The position numbers and the translations under genes were made by a program. From Clostridiales bacterium (GTDB lineage: Bacteria > Bacillota > Clostridia > Lachnospirales > Lachnospiraceae), in the NCBI GenBank assembly GCA_029267975.1, contig JAJUHH010000221.1, forward strand, positions 1 to 5,284: a stretch of 5,284 nucleotides of DNA, given 5' to 3'. The notes beneath the pieces were generated by a model, which was not told where the DNA came from, did not search any database, and saw nothing but the letters and a program-made list of their open reading frames with translations. Of this stretch, positions 1-5,284 are shown in pieces; the first letter of the stretch is position 1; each line of letters opens with the position of its first letter.

Positions 1-3
1 AAA

Positions 4-873
4 ATGAAACGATATATTACATTGGATATCGGCGGAACCTTTATCAAATATGGCATCATGGATCAGGAATTTAGGGAGGAAGAGCCCAGGTCAGTCCCCA
101 CACAAAAGCAGCCGGAGATGTTTCTTAAGCAGTTAATCGGGATCGTAAAGGATGAGATTTGCGATATACAGGGTGTGGCAATCAGTATCGGAGGCTTTAT
201 CGATCCGGTTACCGGAGCCAATACCGACTTTAGTGTAGGTGAGAACTTCAGGGCATATAATCTGAAGGAGGAGCTGCATAAGCATACGGGACTTCCTGTA
301 GCAATTGAAAATGACAGTAATTGTGCTGCCCTGGCAGAGCTGCATGTGGGGGCTGGGAAAGACTGCTCGGACTTCTGTATGGTTACCTTGGGAACAGGAA
401 TTGGAGGAGCGATTATCCATAACCGAGAGCTTTTCCGGGGGCGTCATTATAAGGCAGGCGAATTTGGGTTTACCATGATCGGCCGTGAGCATCATTCGAA
501 TATAGACAGCTATAAAGCAGCATCGGCAACCTCCGCCTTAGTAGCCCGCAGCAGTGCTGCCCTGGGTCAAAAGGTGGATGGCAAATATGTGTTTGATCAT
601 CTGGATGAGCCGGTAATACAGGAAATCTATGAAGAATGGCTTGAGGATCTGGCTATGGTGGTAGGCAATATAGCTGTCAGCTTTGATCCTGAGAAGGTAT
701 TGATCGGTGGTGGCATCAGTACCCAAGAGAGATTTATCCGTGAACTGCGAGCAAGAGTATATCATATCTTTAGGCATTTGGAGGAATATACAGCTATTGA
801 AGCCTGCAGCCTGGGCAATCATGCAGGTAAAATAGGAGCACTGGTCAATTATCTAAAGCAGTATGGCACATGA
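4..873 (+). CDS. ROK-family sugar kinase, probable beta-glucoside kinase (BglK-like)
   Basis: This is a 289-residue cytoplasmic protein of the ROK (repressor, ORF, kinase) family. It has no N-terminal helix-turn-helix, so it is a kinase rather than a repressor. Visible motifs are the phosphate-binding DIGGT (residues 8-12), ENDSN (102-106) with the family's catalytic-base aspartate D104, the glycine loop LGTGIGG (129-135), and a C-terminal IGGGIS segment (about 234-239). The usual ROK zinc site (GH followed by CxCGxxGCxE) is absent: residues 152-156 read GEFGF and no cysteine cluster follows. The start is the first codon of a typical ROK N-terminus; its ribosome binding site lies outside the window. 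The neighbouring GH4 6-phospho-beta-glucosidase, 66 bases downstream, suggests that it phosphorylates cellobiose or similar beta-glucosides with ATP, giving the 6'-phosphate. Family assignment is firm. Substrate is inferred from context; a glucokinase or another hexose kinase remains possible. Confidence 0.88.
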   Translation: MKRYITLDIGGTFIKYGIMDQEFREEEPRSVPTQKQPEMFLKQLIGIVKDEICDIQGVAISIGGFIDPVTGANTDFSVGENFRAYNLKEELHKHTGLPVAIENDSNCAALAELHVGAGKDCSDFCMVTLGTGIGGAIIHNRELFRGRHYKAGEFGFTMIGREHHSNIDSYKAASATSALVARSSAALGQKVDGKYVFDHLDEPVIQEIYEEWLEDLAMVVGNIAVSFDPEKVLIGGGISTQERFIRELRARVYHIFRHLEEYTAIEACSLGNHAGKIGALVNYLKQYGT

Positions 874-927
874 CACGTAATAAATTCATGATAGAGTGAC
901 ACATTATAATATAGCTATGAAAGAATG

Positions 928-932
928 GGTGA
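928..932 (+). promoter_or_regulatory. Ribosome binding site of the GH4 gene
   Basis: GGTGA, within GGGTGAG, lies 7 bases before ATG 940 and matches part of the anti-Shine-Dalgarno complement. The only nearby upstream in-frame ATG (925) runs into a stop after two more codons. Both points support 940 as the start. Confidence 0.6.
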
Positions 933-939
933 GTAAAAC

Positions 940-2250
940 ATGAAGGATGGAGTAAAAATTGTTACCATAGGAGGCGGTTCCAGCTATACCCCGGAATTGG
1001 TGGAAGGCTTTATCAAGCGTTATGATAAGCTTCCGGTCTGTGAGCTATGGCTGGTGGATATAGAAGAGGGAAAGCATAAGCTTGAGATCGTGGGCAATCT
1101 TGCCAAGCGAATGGTTGATCAGGCAGGAGTTCCTATGAAGATCTTTACAAGCCTAAATCGAAGGGAAGCATTAAAGGATGCAGACTTTGTCACAACCCAG
1201 CTTCGGGTGGGTTTACTGGATGCCAGGATCAAGGATGAGAGGATTCCCTTAAGTCATGGTATGCTGGGACAGGAAACGAACGGAGCAGGAGGACTCTTCA
1301 AGGGACTAAGGACGATTCCGGTGATACTTGATATCTGTAAGGATATGGAGGAGCTATGTAAGGATGCTTGGCTGATCAATTTCACCAACCCTGTGGGAAT
1401 GGTGACAGAGGCAATTAACCGCTACAGTAATCAAAAGAAAGCCATTGGCTTATGTAATATTCCCATCGGTATGCAGAAGGCAATTGCCAAACAGCTAAAC
1501 CGTCCCATGGAAGAGGTCTATGTTACCTTTGGTGGCTTAAACCATATGGTATTTGTCACAGGAGTATATGTGGACGGAAAGAATGTGATTGATGAGGTAA
1601 TCGAGGGCTGGGGCAATCAGACGGTGAAAAATATTACAGGAATTGAATGGAATGCCGGCTTTATTAAGCAATTAGGCGTTATCCCCTGCTCCTATCACAG
1701 ATATTACTATATGGCCAAGGAATATCTTGAGGAGGCAATCGAGCACTACAAAGTAAATGGTACCAGAGCAGAAAAGGTGAAAAAGATTGAAGAGGAGCTT
1801 TTTAAGCTGTACCAGGATGAGAACCTGAAGGTTAAGCCCAAGCAGCTGGAGGAAAGAGGCGGTGCATACTACAGTGATGCAGCCTGCAACCTCATCTGTT
1901 CCATCTATAATGACAGCAGGGATATTCAGGTAGTAAATACCGTCAATTGCGGGGTGCTGGACGAACTGGAATACAATGAGGTGGCAGAGATGAACTGCAT
2001 CATAACCAAGAACGGCCCGATCCCGGTTGCTGTGGGGAAGCTGCCCAAGGCAGTGAAAGGTCTGGTTCAGCAAATCAAATCCTTTGAGTTTGCAGCTTGT
2101 GAAGCAGCAGTCACCGGAGATTATGATAAAGCACTTTTGGCAATGATGATCAATCCTCTTGTGGGTTCCCAGAAAATTGCCGTTCAGGTACTGGATGAAT
2201 TACTGGAGGCCCATAAAGAATATCTGCCTCAGTTTTTTAAGAATAAATAA
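940..2250 (+). CDS. licH: 6-phospho-beta-glucosidase, glycoside hydrolase family 4 (LicH-type)
   Basis: This 436-residue cytoplasmic enzyme is full length for GH4. It hydrolyses 6-phospho-beta-glucosides such as cellobiose 6'-phosphate to glucose 6-phosphate and a sugar or aglycone, using NAD+ and a divalent metal by a redox-elimination mechanism. The N-terminal Rossmann motif IGGGSSYTPELV spans residues 10-21. Further conserved blocks are GQETNGAGGLF (110-120), FTNPVG (148-153), LCNIPIG (171-177) with metal ligand C172, and NHMVF (201-205) with metal ligand H202. The HRYYY segment (253-257) carries the expected catalytic tyrosine. Asn after the metal-binding Cys (CN rather than CD) is the pattern I associate with beta- rather than alpha-specific members. 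From memory the protein resembles Bacillus LicH over its whole length, including the YLPQFF ending. It sits 66 bases after the ROK kinase and is followed by a terminator, so the two genes probably form the end of one operon. The symbol follows the Bacillus homologue. Confidence 0.95.
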   Translation: MKDGVKIVTIGGGSSYTPELVEGFIKRYDKLPVCELWLVDIEEGKHKLEIVGNLAKRMVDQAGVPMKIFTSLNRREALKDADFVTTQLRVGLLDARIKDERIPLSHGMLGQETNGAGGLFKGLRTIPVILDICKDMEELCKDAWLINFTNPVGMVTEAINRYSNQKKAIGLCNIPIGMQKAIAKQLNRPMEEVYVTFGGLNHMVFVTGVYVDGKNVIDEVIEGWGNQTVKNITGIEWNAGFIKQLGVIPCSYHRYYYMAKEYLEEAIEHYKVNGTRAEKVKKIEEELFKLYQDENLKVKPKQLEERGGAYYSDAACNLICSIYNDSRDIQVVNTVNCGVLDELEYNEVAEMNCIITKNGPIPVAVGKLPKAVKGLVQQIKSFEFAACEAAVTGDYDKALLAMMINPLVGSQKIAVQVLDELLEAHKEYLPQFFKNK

Positions 2251-2267
2251 GGAATAACTTCTGTTAT

Positions 2268-2310
2268 GGGCTGCCGCAGCTTAATTGTATGCGTCAGCCC
2301 GCTTCTTTTA
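2268..2310 (+). terminator. Intrinsic terminator of the kinase-GH4 operon
   Basis: GGGCTG (2268-2273) pairs with CAGCCC (2295-2300). After one mismatch, CGCA (2275-2278) pairs with TGCG (2290-2293), around an 11-base loop. A T-rich run follows (2303-2309, TTCTTTT). It begins 17 bases after the GH4 stop codon. The minus-strand side has no T run, so it should act on rightward transcription only. Confidence 0.75.
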
Positions 2311-2428
2311 TCCTTGTATCCAGTGCAGCGGCCAGCCTTTGCCTGTTGATGCACCTGGTTTACTCCTGGTCGGGCCCCAGCTCATAGATCGGGCTATGGA
2401 GGATATCAGCACTTGGAAGAATCATGAC

Positions 2429-2457
2429 TTGATGGATAGATTTGGGCATGCTAAAAT
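2429..2457 (+). promoter_or_regulatory. Probable sigma-A promoter with extended -10 for the nucleotidase gene
   Basis: TTGATG (2429-2434, 4 of 6 consensus bases) is separated by exactly 17 bases from TAAAAT (2452-2457, 5 of 6). TG at 2449-2450 gives the extended -10 arrangement TGnTAAAAT. Transcription would start near 2464, about 60 bases before ATG 2526. It lies after the GH4 terminator and directly before the next gene, as expected. This is predicted from sequence only. Confidence 0.55.
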
Positions 2458-2501
2458 AACATGTAATAGGCGTGAATCCAAGCGAGCTATCATATGTTAT
2501 T
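2455..2501. repeat. Imperfect inverted repeat overlapping the -10 and transcript start
   Basis: AATAACAT (2455-2462) is the exact reverse complement of ATGTTATT (2494-2501). The pairing continues inward with a G.T wobble, a T-A pair, an A/C mismatch and then ATAG (2466-2469) with CTAT (2487-2490), leaving a 17-base centre. The left arm overlaps the proposed -10 and start point, and the right arm ends 7 bases before the ribosome binding site. It could be an operator or an RNA/DNA hairpin affecting expression. It has no T run on the plus strand, so it is not a rightward terminator. Function is unknown. Confidence 0.4.
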
Positions 2502-2508
2502 AATTATT

Positions 2509-2517
2509 GGGGGAGAG
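2509..2517 (+). promoter_or_regulatory. Strong ribosome binding site fixing the nucleotidase start at 2526
   Basis: GGGGGAGAG lies 8 bases before ATG 2526, with the core GGAG at 2512-2515. The reading frame is open further upstream to a GTG at 2472, but that codon has no usable ribosome binding site and lies inside the inverted repeat. The 18 extra residues would also spoil a normal export signal. ATG 2526 is therefore preferred. Confidence 0.75.
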
Positions 2518-2525
2518 TAGGAAGG

Positions 2526-4556
2526 ATGAGGAAAAGGGATAATCAGCATTTGCTTCACAGGGGAAAGAAGGAAATCTTAGAATTACTTGCAGTACTTATT
2601 CTTGGGCTGGTCTTTCTGGTCTATGGATCTCAGGATACCTATACCTATGCCCAGGAAAAGAGTGACAAGGTAACCATATTATTTACCCACGACCTGCATG
2701 ACAATCTGCTTCCCTTCCCGGCAGTGGAAGAGGGGGAGGTTGTGAGGCTCGGGGGCTATGCCAGGCTGATGACGGCCATCAAAGAATGGAGAGAAAAAGA
2801 GCCGGAGGCCTTGTTGGTGGATGGCGGCGATTTCTCTATGGGAACTAGTTTTCAGACCATATTTGCAAGCGACTCACCTGAGCTTCGAATTATGGGGGCC
2901 ATGGGCTTTGATGTCACAACCCTTGGCAATCATGAGTTTGATTACCGTCCTGATGGCTTATCAGCAAGCTTAACATCAGCGGCTGCCAGCAAGGAGAGGC
3001 TGCCGGTTATGGTTCAGTCAAACATTGAGTTCCCGGTAGATGAGGCCGGTAATATGACGGATAGCGTGAAGGAGCTGAAGGAAGCTCTGGAGACCTACGG
3101 AGCCTATGATTATACTATCATAGAGCGAGGTGGCGTTAGGATCGGTATCTTCGGACTGATGGGGGAGGAGGCAGCGAGCATGGCTCCCATGTCGGAGGTT
3201 ACCTTTGGCAATATGGTCGAACAGGCCAAAAGAGTAGTTAAGATACTGAAGGAGCAGGAAAAGGTTGACTTCATCCTTTGCCTCTCCCATTCCGGTACTG
3301 ACCCGGATGTTAAAAAGTCAGAAGATGAGATACTGGCAAAGGAAGTACCACAAATCAATATGATCGTCAGCGGACATACCCATACCACACTCACAGAGCC
3401 TATTCTTGTAGGAAACACCGTTATTGGCTCCGCTGGAAGTTATGGCAGATATCTGGGAGCGGCAACCATGAGTCAAACATCTTCCGATGAGTGGAAGCTT
3501 GACAGCTATGAGCTGATACCGATTACGGAGCGGCTGGCCGAAGATGAGACAATCGCTTCAAAGGTTGCGGAATATGAGGCAATTGCCCAGCGAAAATACT
3601 TTGATATGTTTGCTTTGTCCTTATCGGAAGTAGTGACAGTTTCAGATATCAACTTCCAGACACCGGAGGAGCTGTCTGCAGTACACGGGGAGTCAACCAT
3701 CGGTAATCTGATCAGTGATGCTTACATCTATGCCGTTAAGGAAGCGGAACAGGAGGATTATATACCCATTGCGGCTGCAATTGTTCCCTGTGGTACCATC
3801 AGGGGAACCATTTTTAAAGGAGATCTTACCGTTGCCGATGCATTCAGCATCAGCTCCCTGGGGATCGGAGCAGACAAAATGCCGGGTTATCCCTTAATCT
3901 CGGTTTACATTACAGGGAAAGAGCTTAAGACGGTCTGCGAAGTGGATGCCTCCATCACCCCCCTGATGGAAGAGGCCCAGCTCTATCTCTCGGGAGTAAA
4001 CTTCACCTTTAATCCACATAGGCTGATATTCAATAAAGTAATCGATACAAAACTGGCTGGAGAAGATGGTTCACTTACGGAGATTGATGATACCAAGCTA
4101 TACCGGGTCGTATGCAATCTCTATTCTGCCCAGATGCTCTCCATCGTCGGAGACAAATCCTATGGGTTGATGTCACTGGTTCCAAAGGATCAGGACGGAA
4201 ATGTTATCACAAACTATGAGGATCATATCATTTATGATAAGTCAGGAGAAGTAAAGAAAGAATTAAAGGAATGGTATGCACTTGTCAAATACCTGCAGTC
4301 CTTCGATAAGGTGAAGGGGGTATCGCGGATTCCTTCTTACTATGGTGCAACCCAGGGAAGGAAGAATATTGATGACAGCATTGATATTGTATCCTTACTG
4401 AAAAAACCCAATAATATCGGAAGCACAGTATATGTTATCGTCTGCGTACTACTTCTGATACTTGTGATCATGATTTACCGGACAGCAACACACAAGAGAA
4501 GGAAGAGGTCCAGGAGAAAATCCAGGTCAGGTAAAACAAAGAGAAGTACAAGATAA
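2526..4556 (+). CDS. Membrane-anchored 5'-nucleotidase / metallophosphoesterase (UshA-like)
   Basis: This 676-residue exported enzyme should remove phosphate from nucleotides or related phosphoesters outside the cell, salvaging nucleoside and phosphate. A basic N-terminus is followed by a hydrophobic segment (about residues 19-34), with possible cleavage near T-Y-A (about 40-42). The two-metal domain shows D56 and H58 (FTHDLH), D102 (DGGD), N135/H136/D139 in GNHEFD, H255 (LSHSG), and H284 and H286 (SGHTH). H136 and D139 match the UshA catalytic His-Asp pair. The C-terminal nucleotidase domain runs from about 388 (GESTIGNLISDA) and includes GDLTVADAF (432-440) and YLSGVNFTF (487-495). Its substrate-binding arginine loop reads PCGTIRG instead of the usual NGGGIR type. 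A transmembrane helix (about 633-651) is followed by a tail with 14 Lys/Arg in 25 residues. No LPXTG motif is present, so attachment is by membrane helix, not sortase. The exact substrate (AMP, UDP-sugar, cyclic or 2',3'-nucleotides) cannot be told from sequence. Confidence 0.9.
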   Translation: MRKRDNQHLLHRGKKEILELLAVLILGLVFLVYGSQDTYTYAQEKSDKVTILFTHDLHDNLLPFPAVEEGEVVRLGGYARLMTAIKEWREKEPEALLVDGGDFSMGTSFQTIFASDSPELRIMGAMGFDVTTLGNHEFDYRPDGLSASLTSAAASKERLPVMVQSNIEFPVDEAGNMTDSVKELKEALETYGAYDYTIIERGGVRIGIFGLMGEEAASMAPMSEVTFGNMVEQAKRVVKILKEQEKVDFILCLSHSGTDPDVKKSEDEILAKEVPQINMIVSGHTHTTLTEPILVGNTVIGSAGSYGRYLGAATMSQTSSDEWKLDSYELIPITERLAEDETIASKVAEYEAIAQRKYFDMFALSLSEVVTVSDINFQTPEELSAVHGESTIGNLISDAYIYAVKEAEQEDYIPIAAAIVPCGTIRGTIFKGDLTVADAFSISSLGIGADKMPGYPLISVYITGKELKTVCEVDASITPLMEEAQLYLSGVNFTFNPHRLIFNKVIDTKLAGEDGSLTEIDDTKLYRVVCNLYSAQMLSIVGDKSYGLMSLVPKDQDGNVITNYEDHIIYDKSGEVKKELKEWYALVKYLQSFDKVKGVSRIPSYYGATQGRKNIDDSIDIVSLLKKPNNIGSTVYVIVCVLLLILVIMIYRTATHKRRKRSRRKSRSGKTKRSTR

Positions 4557-4605
4557 GATAATCAAGGACTTATAAAATATTATCATCCGTGAAAGGTTCA
4601 ACAAC

Positions 4606-4872
4606 ATGACAGAACATAAAATCAATTGCCGGCCTGGCTGTGGGGCCTGCTGTATCGCTCCAAGCATATCTTCGCCGATTCCCGGTATGCCAAAGGGGAA
4701 ACCCGCAGGAGTACGTTGTATCCAGCTGTCAGAGGATAATCTATGCAAGCTCTTCGGATCTCCTCTGCGTCCGGCGGTATGTTCCAGCTTAAGACCATCC
4801 CAGGAAATGTGCCAGGACAGCAATGATAAGGCTATGGAATACTTGGCCCGTTTGGAAGAAGAAACATCATAA
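4606..4872 (+). CDS. ykgJ: YkgJ-family cysteine-cluster protein (putative metal-binding)
   Basis: This 88-residue protein belongs to the YkgJ / UPF0153 family, annotated as zinc- or iron-chelating, probably with an Fe-S or Zn site; its cellular role is unknown. Eight cysteines occur at residues 8, 12, 15, 16, 38, 47, 59 and 69. The N-terminal CRPGCGACC block and the following Ser/Pro-rich stretch (residues 18-34, with SPIPGMPKGKP) are very like E. coli YkgJ as I remember it, as are the CIQL (38-41) and SPLRPAVC (52-59) segments. No signal peptide or membrane segment is visible, so it should be cytoplasmic. A modest AAAGG site (4592-4596) lies 9 bases before the ATG. The gene starts 49 bases after the nucleotidase stop with no terminator or convincing promoter between, so co-transcription is likely, though no functional link is apparent. 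The symbol is by family resemblance only. Confidence 0.88.
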   Translation: MTEHKINCRPGCGACCIAPSISSPIPGMPKGKPAGVRCIQLSEDNLCKLFGSPLRPAVCSSLRPSQEMCQDSNDKAMEYLARLEEETS

Positions 4873-4883
4873 TTTAGGACAAT

Positions 4884-4961
4884 GCTGTTGCGTCATAAGA
4901 CAGTGAGGACGAAGGGACATCGTGTATCCCTTCGTCTTTACTATTTACGTAATGCAACAGC
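4884..4961. repeat. Long imperfect inverted repeat enclosing a terminator
   Basis: The outer arms GCTGTTGC (4884-4891) and GCAACAGC (4954-4961) are exact reverse complements. The inner arms (4908-4917 and 4927-4936) are exact over 10 bases, and the sequence between arms on each side is of similar length (16 and 17 bases) but only partly complementary. The outer pairing is not needed for termination, so the element may be a small mobile hairpin repeat (MITE- or REP-like) placed between convergent genes, or a double-stem terminator. I see no clear target-site duplication at its ends. Confidence 0.5.
4908..4946 (+). terminator. Intrinsic terminator after the nucleotidase-ykgJ unit
   Basis: GACGAAGGGA (4908-4917) pairs perfectly with TCCCTTCGTC (4927-4936) around a 9-base loop. 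The stem can extend outward with wobble and A-T/G-C pairs to 4902/4942. TTTACTATTT follows at 4937-4946. It starts 35 bases after the ykgJ stop. On the minus strand the flank is less T-rich, so any effect on the converging EAL gene is less certain. Confidence 0.75.
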
Positions 4962-5028
4962 CTTCTTCCTATATGAATGTATATTTGTCTTTGCAGATTT
5001 TTGTTACATTTAACGCATAAATTTAAGC

Positions 5029-5284
5029 CTAACTTTCATTTAAGGGGGCTTCTTGGTACCTGCTTCTTACCAATTCAATAACCTCCCGTTCCGGTAAGGG
5101 TTTACTGAATAAGTAGCCCTGGATCTTATCGCAGTCATGGTCCATAAGATACTCTAGCTGTTCTTCTTTCTCTACACCTTCTGCGACTACACACATCCCC
5201 ATGCTCTTACCTATAGTGATAATATGTTGGGTTAAGTTGCTGCTATTCCTGCCATTGATATGATCGATGAAGGACTTATCCACC
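5029..5284 (-). CDS. EAL-domain protein, C-terminal part (probable c-di-GMP phosphodiesterase), cut by window edge
   Basis: Only the last 84 codons are present; the gene continues beyond 5284. The visible part begins VDKSFI, the end of the EAL-domain block usually read as LKxDxSF. It continues with VVAEGVE (fragment residues 32-38), whose glutamate is a conserved metal/active-site residue, and QGYLFSKPLP (55-64) with the conserved glutamine. These are hallmarks of an intact EAL-domain C-terminus, the family that linearises the second messenger cyclic di-GMP to pGpG. The EAL signature itself and the DDFG aspartates lie outside, so activity cannot be judged. The GTG at 5281-5283 is an internal valine codon, not a start. 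Some 20 residues after the last motif end the protein, so nothing is fused C-terminally; GGDEF, PAS or membrane domains could precede it. It converges on ykgJ with a 156-base gap holding the terminator hairpin. Confidence 0.92.
   Translation of the reverse strand, partial: VDKSFIDHINGRNSSNLTQHIITIGKSMGMCVVAEGVEKEEQLEYLMDHDCDKIQGYLFSKPLPEREVIELVRSRYQEAPLNES

Noticed and set aside
905..910. Perfect TATAAT between the kinase and GH4 genes, suggesting an internal promoter
   Set aside because: No acceptable -35 hexamer lies 16-18 bases upstream (only TAAATT at 18), and the region is AT-rich. The two genes are better read as one operon.
917..943. Eight-codon leader frame whose TGA overlaps the GH4 ATG (ATGA)
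   Set aside because: There is no ribosome binding site before ATG 917 and the peptide has no regulatory codon run; the overlap is likely chance.
2285..2503. 72-codon plus-strand frame starting at TTG
   Set aside because: Its start lies inside the GH4 terminator, no ribosome binding site precedes it, the product is unrecognisable, and it overlaps the promoter of the next gene.
2472..2525. Upstream GTG start giving the nucleotidase 18 extra residues
   Set aside because: It has no suitably spaced ribosome binding site, whereas ATG 2526 has GGGGGAGAG at ideal distance and gives a normal basic-hydrophobic export signal.
3018..3418. Minus-strand open frames of 90 and 102 codons inside the nucleotidase gene
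   Set aside because: They are antisense shadows of a well-supported gene, with no ribosome binding sites or recognisable domains. The same applies to the antisense frames within the kinase and GH4 genes and at 4527-4823.
5281..5283. GTG codon as the start of an 84-residue EAL protein
   Set aside because: It encodes the valine within a conserved EAL-domain block (VDKSFI), so the gene continues past the window edge.

Overview
The window looks like an ordinary chromosomal segment from a Gram-positive anaerobe of the class Clostridia, most probably a Lachnospiraceae-type plant-polysaccharide user. This is an inference from moderate GC content, G-rich Shine-Dalgarno sites, the close LicH-type GH4 enzyme, and a nucleotidase held at the membrane by both ends. 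No phage, transposon, CRISPR or RNA gene is recognisable. I do not see a convincing new system, and the findings below are modest.

Layout. Positions 4-873 (+) encode a ROK-family sugar kinase resembling cytoplasmic beta-glucoside kinases. Positions 940-2250 (+) encode a GH4 NAD/metal-dependent 6-phospho-beta-glucosidase. Together they form a short catabolic operon: the kinase would make a 6'-phosphorylated beta-disaccharide and the GH4 enzyme would split it into glucose 6-phosphate and glucose. The operon ends at an intrinsic terminator (2268-2310). No transporter lies inside the window; it may be upstream, since the window starts only three bases before the kinase.

Positions 2251-2525 are a non-coding gap. 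It holds the terminator, an unexplained stretch with weak traces of open frames on both strands, a good sigma-A-type promoter with an extended -10 (2429-2457), and an imperfect inverted repeat (2455-2501) overlapping that promoter's -10 and likely start point. It ends in a strong ribosome binding site that fixes the next gene's start at ATG 2526.

Positions 2526-4556 (+) encode a surface 5'-nucleotidase/metallophosphoesterase with an N-terminal hydrophobic export segment, a C-terminal transmembrane helix and a very basic tail. After 49 bases, 4606-4872 (+) encodes a small YkgJ-family cysteine-cluster protein, probably on the same transcript. A strong hairpin nested in a larger inverted repeat (4884-4961) ends this unit. 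Converging from the right edge (5029-5284, minus) is the C-terminal end of an EAL-domain protein, a probable cyclic-di-GMP phosphodiesterase whose remainder lies outside the window.
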